Assembly: GCA_025024175.1 (NCBI GenBank)
Contig: QCXZ01000137.1
Span: 27,953,327 to 28,017,326 of the forward strand
Reading direction: 5' to 3'
Source: Rhyzopertha dominica
Taxonomy: Eukaryota > Arthropoda > Insecta > Coleoptera > Bostrichidae
DNA: 64,000 bases
Position numbers and translations under genes: made by a program. Positions within the stretch are counted from its first letter, which is position 1; each line of letters opens with the position of its first letter. A model generated the notes under the pieces. That model had not been told where the DNA came from, did no database searches, and saw only the letters and a program-made list of their open reading frames with translations. Of this stretch, positions 58,300 to 64,000 are shown one piece after another.

Positions 58300-60219
58300 G
58301 TCTTCTTTGGCAGGCAATCAGATGTCATGCGCGAGGGCTCTGCCGCGAAAACGGGGTAGGTTATTTATGCGCAGTCGTTGCAGGTGTATTCTTGAAGGTT
58401 ATGTTTGTCCAAAAATGCCACGACATTACAGGAAAAAGTTGGGCGGGCGCTCATACAAGAATTATTCTGAAGAGAAAATGCAGCGCGCTGTTGCGGCCGT
58501 TCGAGGAGGTATGACGCAGGCTGAAGCGTCGCGACGCTTTAAAATTTCACGGGAAACGATTCAAAACAAACTATTCGGTAGAACCTGCAAGCACCGGGAC
58601 ATCCGACGGTTTTTACTATCGCAGACGAACGTTTAGTTATGCGCGCATTATGTAGCAACAGAATGGGGGTTCCCGTTTACCAAGTGGGATATTCGTGAAG
58701 CTTTGATGAAATATCTGGAAATGCAGGGAAGGACGGTGGGCTACTTCCCCGGGGGAAGACCGGGAAAGGATTTCATGAATAATTTCATCGAAAGACACAA
58801 TTTAAGCACAATGTTAGCCGCGAACATCAAACGTTGTCAGGCTGAACTTGGTCCATACACAGTTCTGGAATATTTCGCCAATATCGAAGGTGCCTTAGGA
58901 GATAAGAATCCAAATCTCATCTTTAACTATGACGAAACTAACATTCAGGACGACCCAGGTGCCAAAAAGGTCCTCATATCTAGGGGAACAAAGCGTGTAG
59001 AAAGAGTGCAGCAGCATTCTAAATCATCGGTGAGTGTGATGTTCTGTGGGAATGCTGCTGGAAAATTTTTACCANCCATGGTAGTCTACAAGTCCGGTTA
59101 TTTGTACGAGGGATGGACCAACGGTGGACCAACAGGAACTGTGTATGGGAATAGCCCTAGCGGATGGTTCGACATGGTGCTGTTTGAACAATGGTTTTTC
59201 CAAATTTTACTTCCTGCTATCAACGAAATCGACAGCCCAGACCAGAAGATTGTGATAGGTGATAACTTAGCATCGCATTTTTTGCCAAAGGTGATTAAAG
59301 CATGTGAAGACAACAACATTTATTTAACGCCATTGCCGCCCAACAGCACACATTTATTACAACATTTGGATGTCGCTGTTTTTGGGCCTTTAAAGAAGAA
59401 ATGGAGAGAGATTTTAGACAACTGGAGAAGAGAATCTCGAAATAAGACCAGCATCCCAAAGAAACACTTCCACGATCTTCTCAAGCGGCTGTGGAATGGA
59501 CTTAGTGTAAACATTTCCAAAAACTTAGCATCTGGATTTCGCGCAACCGGTTCAAGAAAATCCTAGGCGCTCTCAACGAGAATGAGAATACCCCTAATTC
59601 GTCTGCAACTCAAATAAGTGACAGCTTCGTGAGCAGCCCTCCACTTCAGTTGCTCAATCAGATGATCCCGTTCCAGGCCCATCAAGCACAAAACCTCAGA
59701 AGAGAACCAAGGAGGAATGCTAACGTGTGGCGAATGCAACATAAAATGGAAAGTCTACAAAGGTCCAGAGTGAATTTGTTGTATGCAGTGTCAACGCTGG
59801 ATATGTGGATTTTGCAACAACGAAAGTCAAGATCGGTTTTTTTGTGTGTGTAACGTGCAAAGAACGCGCCACAGAAAGTTATGATAGTGAGCGTGATTCG
59901 TAGTTTGAACGAGGCATTCAACCCTAAAAGACAAACTTAAGTTCCTTTATTATACAAGAATGTGATTTTTAGTTTTATATTTTATGACCAAAATGTGCCT
60001 ATTCCTCTTTCTAAATGTTTATATGTATCTATATACGAAGTTATATATCAGAGTGGATATTTATATTTCGAAAAAAAATTTTTGTGCTACTGTTATAAAA
60101 TAATAAAATATATTTTAAACTTTGCAGTTCATTTTAACCCACTGTGAGCTAAAATTTGCCAAAAATAATGACACCACTGAATTCCCCAATTTTTTTGCGT
60201 ATTACCTGCCAAAGAAGAC
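58300..60219 (+). mobile_element. pogo/Tigger-like DNA transposon inserted in R1-like LINE
   Basis: A 19-base inverted pair with one mismatch, gtcttctttggcaggcaat (58300-58318) and attacctgccaaagaagac (60201-60219), brackets the transposase gene and is taken as a terminal or subterminal repeat. The real ends may lie slightly outside, since no TA duplication is visible at these positions. The two halves of one R1-like LINE flank the element on the opposite strand. Confidence 0.6.
58415..59880 (+). pseudogene. pogo/Tigger-like transposase
   Basis: The start MPRHYRKKLGG at 58415 fits the family better than the upstream ATG at 58217. The psq-type helix-turn-helix follows (MTQAEASRRFKISRETIQNKL), then a frameshift near 58640. 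The 287-codon frame 58703-59566 has KWDIREALMKYLE just upstream, GRPGKDFMNNFIERH, and the DDE_1 catalytic aspartates D77 (FNYDETN), D187 (IGDNLASH) and D223 (LQHLDVAVFG). After another shift at 59560 come DPVPGPSSTKPQKRTKEEC and a cysteine-rich tail TCGECNIKW...CMQCQRWICGFCNNE with one stop. It would cut and paste the element. One unread base at 59075. Confidence 0.85.
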
Positions 60220-60355
60220 TTTATTTGCGTTCGCCCCCAGAAGTCTCGCCCGCAAACGGTCCCTGGCCCCTGGTGACTTGTGCCTTGCCTTATTACTTAC
60301 TGTTTTTTGTGTTTGCATGGATAATTGTATGTCCTCTACTTTAGAAGCGATTATG

Positions 60356-60810
60356 GGCTTAATATCTATAATCTGTTCTTTCTACAAGTCGATCCACCAT
60401 CATTTCGTATGTTTGGCACTGCCTTTGGTCCCTTTCGCACCGTTTCCCTCTTCTTGCACACGGAATGCAGATTCGCGATTTTTCTTTCGCGGGCATCCCA
60501 CTCTTCGATGTCCTCCTTTGCCGCAGTGCGAGCATACGTCGTCCTTTTCGTGACAGTATTTTGCTATATGCCCCAGGTCTTTGCACCTATTACATGTTGT
60601 TACAACCACGTAATCTTTAACCGCTAAGGATTGAAATCCTACATACAATCTCCCCTGCTTCAGAATTGCCCTCCTGAGGTTTGGATCAACTTCTACGATG
60701 TAGTGGACATAACATTTCCCTCTTGGACCCGCACGGAACTTGACCTTAAACATATCCTCAAACTGATTCCTATTAATTACATCCGACAAATTTTGGTCAT
60801 ACATACACTC
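60356..60810 (-). pseudogene. R1-like LINE ORF1 (Gag-like) C-terminal part
   Basis: A 134-codon frame contains two CCHC knuckles, CNRCKDLGHIAKYC and CSHCGKGGHRRVGC, as in R1-clade ORF1 proteins, and then loses frame near 60500. The true end is visible in another frame: CIPCARRGKRC, CQTYEMMVDRLVERTDYRY and a stop at 60359, matching the usual R1 ORF1 ending. The N-terminal part before MYDQNLSDV is missing or unrecognisable. It binds element RNA. The ORF2 half lies beyond the Tigger insertion. Confidence 0.8.
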
Positions 60811-60865
60811 ACACTTTGTAACTACAGAAGAACTTTATAGAATATTTAAGACTGTAGAACATGGA

Positions 60866-61320
60866 GTTCTAGAAACCTTAAGATGACCTCAAAACGTGAT
60901 TTTTTTCCCACCGCAAGGCGGTTTCGGCAAACTGCCACACTTGAGGATACTCTCGCCTTGTATTGAATGTTCTGTAACTTCTCGAAACGTCGATTTTTGG
61001 CAGAGCCGCTAGACGTTACAACAATGTACCACACACTGGACCTGTTGCACAAAGCGTGGTTAACCACCCCCCACCCCCGTTAACCCACGGTCAAAAGGCA
61101 GTTATCATGGAAACTTTTCTTTTTAAGCGTTCTGTACTGGTGGTGCCCGCTTGTTAACCAGAGGGTTTGGTTAACCACGCTTTGTGCAACTGGGCCATAG
61201 AGATTCTTTCGTCTGCTGCTGAAGAATTCAGAATTTCGATGACTTTCTCGAAACGTAGATTTTCGACTTTTCCATCGCGAAACAGTTTCAGCAATGTGCC
61301 ACACATATTTTAGTGGTTCT
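60866..61320 (+). repeat. Three degenerate repeat units around gaaacgt-gattttt
   Basis: Units near 60866-60947, 60966-61036 and 61222-61308 share the order ttct-gaac/gac-ttctcgaaacgt-gattttt and then caa-tgccacaca. A MITE interrupts the array after the second unit. They do not encode protein. Confidence 0.5.
61038..61195. mobile_element. Small MITE (~158 bp)
   Basis: Left end ggacctgttgcacaaagcgtggttaacca and right end, reverse complement ggcccagttgcacaaagcgtggttaacca, differ at three positions. Nothing codes inside. The superfamily is not determined. Confidence 0.75.
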
Positions 61321-61520
61321 ATTGTCTTTTATCGAATTTTCTAGAACATCGATTCGGCTCGTATTTTCCTTATTATTTTAGGTACAACCTTAAGTTATAT
61401 GTCACATTTTAGGTCTTTTTAAACTCTTTAGATATAGCATAGTGAGTTTTGGTTTGAAGGCTTCCGTGGTTGTTGTCGATGACATGTTTTCCGGACTGGT
61501 TCCCACGTTGGTTATTTGAC

Positions 61521-61560
61521 CTTGACGTTTCGACACTCATGTCGGTGTCTTCCTCAGAAG
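61521..61560 (-). ncRNA. Hammerhead-ribozyme-like hairpin, second copy
   Basis: On the minus strand: CTGAGGA-a-GACAC-cgacatga-GTGTC-GAAACGTC. This has the hammerhead order CUGANGA, stem, GAAA, with one changed base in the first box. It has the same plan as 45744-45780, so it probably marks the 3' end of another Penelope-like copy whose coding part has decayed. Confidence 0.5.
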
Positions 61561-61934
61561 TAGCTCTGAAACAGTTGCAGAGCTACTTCGTAGTATTGTA
61601 TCTGTTCGCGCAGGTCTGTAATGAACTGTGAGGCTATCTCTATTTGTCCGTAGACTAATTCTGCCATGGTATTTTTAGGTCTTTTTTTCATGCAGAGCGA
61701 ATCCCGAGTAGGGCTGTGGGTAGGATTCTGGTGCATGGAGTGTCTATGTACCACGACACGCTTGCTGCTTTTAGTTGCTGATGAAATGTTTCTACCATAC
61801 CATTTGTTTGCGGGTGTTAGGCGTTTGTGTGCAAGTGAGTTGTACCTATCTAGTAGTTGAGGTGCTTGAAAAGATATGATTGTCGGACTGTTGCAGTATA
61901 TGATTGTCGGGCTGGCCGCGTCCAACGGCTGCAC
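61554..61934 (-). other. 126-codon open frame upstream of hammerhead-like motif
   Basis: The frame ends within bases of the hairpin above. It is histidine/serine-rich in the middle (VVVHRHSMHQNPTHSPTRDS) and ends with a possible helix (YYEVALQLFQSYF). I do not recognise a family. Its stop lies in a 12-bp inverted repeat (61557-61589, gaagtagctctg). It may be a leftover of the same element or a chance frame. Confidence 0.25.
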
Positions 61935-62126
61935 TGCGCTTTCTCGCCGAACTGTTGTTATGCTGATGGATTCGACTAACTGCGCAACAATAGCTAGCTC
62001 GGTTGGTTATTCATCGACTAGAATAGCTTGCATCGCTGTGGGAAGATATTCTATCCATAGTGCGCGGACAATACTGTCACTAACCTACTAAGCTTTTTAA
62101 ATGTCATAGACATTGTGATGATTTTA

Positions 62127-62175
62127 TGTAAATGATTCATGCATCCAGGTCGCATATGGAAATTATCGATTAAAT
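62127..62175. repeat. Partial copy of the 42250 MITE family, cut by LTR
   Basis: gtaaatgattcatgcatccaggtcgcatatggaaattatcgattaaat matches the left part of the MITE at 42261-42322. It stops exactly where the LTR begins. Confidence 0.7.
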
Positions 62176-62779
62176 TGTAACAGGTACGTTTATTTAAATT
62201 GTGATTAACAGAAAATACACGTACTGTCGGGGTGTGGGCCGGGAGGCGTAAAAGAAAACACTTTGTAGTACTATCAATATAATGAAACAAATCAAATGCC
62301 ACGAGAATCAAATATAAATAAATAGTCACCTGGGATTTCACCGTGATTTGTCCAGCTCACGCGTCGCTGCGCCGTGCTGCTACTACGAGGTCCTTTTTAA
62401 CGCCACACCGAACAACAATCCTTGGCCTTGAATGCCGGCCAGGGCACGCCGATACGCTGAACCCGGGGCAACAGGCTGAACGCCCGCTGAAAAGCCTCGC
62501 TGCAACGGTCTTCTCCACCACACAGTCTGCCTACAATGGTAACTTTCTTTTGTCGCTTTCTCAACCAACTTGGGAGTTGCGACACCGCTGAAAGAATTAT
62601 TCTTCAAGGCACTCCGTGTGTTCGACTACCTGGAGCACCGGACGCCACTCTAGTCAAAAGCGCGTTCGTCTTTCCGGATTCATACTAGTCACCGAAAACA
62701 TTCATTCGGCATCCCACAATACAATCCCGTCAACATCAACGGTACTAGGCTTACCGGTAACGAGCGAACCAGTGCATCA
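62176..62779 (-). repeat. 3' LTR of a second Ty3/gypsy element
   Basis: On the minus strand it starts TGATGCACTGG directly after a polypurine tract and ends CCTGTTACA. The end is confirmed by the break in the MITE copy at 62175/62176. An aataaa (…tttaaataaacg) lies near the end as a possible polyadenylation signal. The partner LTR would lie beyond the window. Confidence 0.7.
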
Positions 62780-62795
62780 CCCCCCCCCCCACCTT
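62780..62795 (-). promoter_or_regulatory. Polypurine tract
   Basis: Minus strand reads aaggtgggggggggggg immediately before the LTR start TGATGC, the position and composition of the plus-strand DNA primer. Confidence 0.65.
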
Positions 62796-62977
62796 CGTCA
62801 ATAACTTGGGTTACCCGAGCTGTTTAAGAACACTAACAACTGGTTTTGGCGCGTCGCAGGCACTCACTATAAAACTAACGTATACAGCTTGCACTACACA
62901 AAATAGAGATTTGACTAAAAAAGGAACAAAAACAAAAAATATTACAAACTACTGTAAAGTTATATGAAACCAAGCGT

Positions 62978-64000
62978 TTACAACTCCGAAATGGGTTTTC
63001 GGTAAGGTTTCAGATTTTGAACGTTCTGCACACCTAAATCTTGCTGAGTGGTGTTGTCACGAACCAGATATGCATTCGGATGTACACACGACACCACTGT
63101 AGCAGGACCTTTGTACAGCATTAAAAACTTTTGAATCTCTTTATCCTCCGCAGATGATAGCTTATGCTCTTTTACTAACACCTGATTCCCTGGAGCAAAA
63201 CTAATGTAACTACTATTATTTTGATGACGCAACTGACGCTTCTCAGCTTTTGACCATAAATGCTCCCGTGCTAAAACAACATAGTTCGGGTTCGCTAACG
63301 TCGGGAAACGAAACGACTTGCAGTAAAGGATCCTGATAGCCCCGCGAGAAATGAACCTCATTGGGGGTAAACCCTAAACTGTCATGAATTGCATTATTGA
63401 TCCAACACTGAACTTTGTCTAAAACACAAGCCCACTTCGTATGATTGGAATAACACAACGATCTGAGCAACCGACCTACTTCACGATTGGCCCTCTCAAC
63501 CGGGTTACCTTGCGGAAAATACCGCGACGTGTGAACTACCGAATGCCCAATTCCCTAAGCTCTCTCATAAAATCCACTCGTAAACTGCGGACCATTATCG
63601 CTCAATATCTTGTTCGGTTTTCCGATACTGATAAAGTATTTGTTGCATAAGCAACGAAGAATTGCTTGCGCAGTTGCTCGTCTAAGCGGGTAGAGAGTAA
63701 CTAATTTACTAAATGCGTCCAAAAACACCAACAGTTCAGTGACACCACCTCTTGATACGGGCAATGGACCTATTAAATCAATGCAGATAAGTTCATTCGG
63801 CTGTGAAGGCAAAATGCTCTTCATCTCAGCTTGGGAACGTGGAGAGATTTTAGCACGTTGACACAAGTCACATGACCCCACAATCTTTCGAATAACCGAT
63901 TGCATTTTCGGCCAGAAATAATTACGATGAAGTTTTTCGTAACACTTGGCGGCGCCAAAATGTCCTTCTTCCTCATGCTCCCTCCTTACCAGATCCAACA
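62978..64000 (-). pseudogene. Ty3/gypsy integrase, continuing past window end
   Basis: Minus-strand frame entering from beyond 64000: an HHCC zinc site (REHEEEGHFG ... CDLCQRAK), core aspartates in ICIDLIGPL and ILSDNGPQFTS, then a TAG at about 63555. The same frame resumes with HTSRYFPQGNPVERANREVG, which holds the catalytic glutamate. NNAIHDSLGFTPNEVHFSRG follows, then a shift near 63290, and a C-terminal part with FAPGNQVLVKEHKLSS, GPATVVSCVHPNAYLV and NLKPYRK. It inserts element DNA; this copy carries at least one stop and one shift. Confidence 0.85.

Noticed and set aside
62384..62607. Overlapping frames on both strands
   Set aside because: They lie within the gypsy LTR and have no motif.
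1..64000. CRISPR arrays, bacterial operons and ribosomal RNA
   Set aside because: The sequence is eukaryotic in character; no regularly spaced repeats, operonic gene runs or rRNA blocks were seen.

Overview
This window looks like repeat-rich nuclear DNA from an arthropod, most probably an insect. It is AT-rich, has almost no long open frames outside transposons, and holds a mixture typical of insect genomes: BEL/Pao and Ty3/gypsy LTR retrotransposons, an R1-like LINE, CR1/Jockey-group LINEs, a Penelope-like element (PLE), piggyBac, a pogo/Tigger-like element, hAT, and mariner-like elements with the insect DUF4817-type N-terminus. I cannot name the species. I see no complete host gene; the only hint of one is a possible last exon at 32.7 kb on the minus strand.

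Layout. 0-5 kb: a 1.1-kb element with inverted ends (625-1715) and a complete non-autonomous hAT-like element (3240-4231) with an exact 8-bp target duplication. 5-13 kb: decayed LINE pieces (an endonuclease trace at 5.3 kb, a long reverse transcriptase relic at 7.7-9.4 kb), a mariner-like transposase relic on the minus strand (11.9-12.7 kb), then a THAP-domain relic at 13.2-13.5 kb. 13.8-16.1 kb: a Ty3/gypsy element on the minus strand with its 5' LTR, gag, protease and part of the reverse transcriptase, cut off at its 3' side. 18-22 kb: two LINE relics; the first is interrupted by a 1.15-kb foldback element whose arms both carry the start of a mariner-like transposase. 22.9-24.2 kb: a tandem ~555-bp repeat and a gag-like relic, related to a second copy at 41.0-41.7 kb. 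25.6-28.2 kb: a piggyBac element whose single frame is broken by a 189-bp insertion carrying a perfect 64-bp palindrome. 28.35-30.17 kb: a 1.8-kb foldback element.

30-47 kb is mostly unrecognised AT-rich DNA. It contains a dispersed repeat (36.4-37.1 kb), a 0.39-kb MITE-like element (42.25-42.64 kb) and the 3' end of a PLE with a GIY-YIG endonuclease and a hammerhead-ribozyme-like hairpin (45.2-45.8 kb). 47.5-53.7 kb is a full-length BEL/Pao element on the minus strand with both LTRs and several disabling breaks. 55.8-60.8 kb is an R1-like LINE on the minus strand, split by a pogo/Tigger-like element on the plus strand. 60.9-62.2 kb holds degenerate repeats, a small MITE, a second hammerhead-like tail and a broken MITE copy. 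62.2-64 kb is the 3' half of another Ty3/gypsy element (LTR, polypurine tract, integrase) running off the window.

The genes do not form pathways; each belongs to its own element. The useful biology is the nesting and the order of insertions: gypsy into MITE, Tigger into R1, foldback into LINE, palindromic insert into piggyBac.
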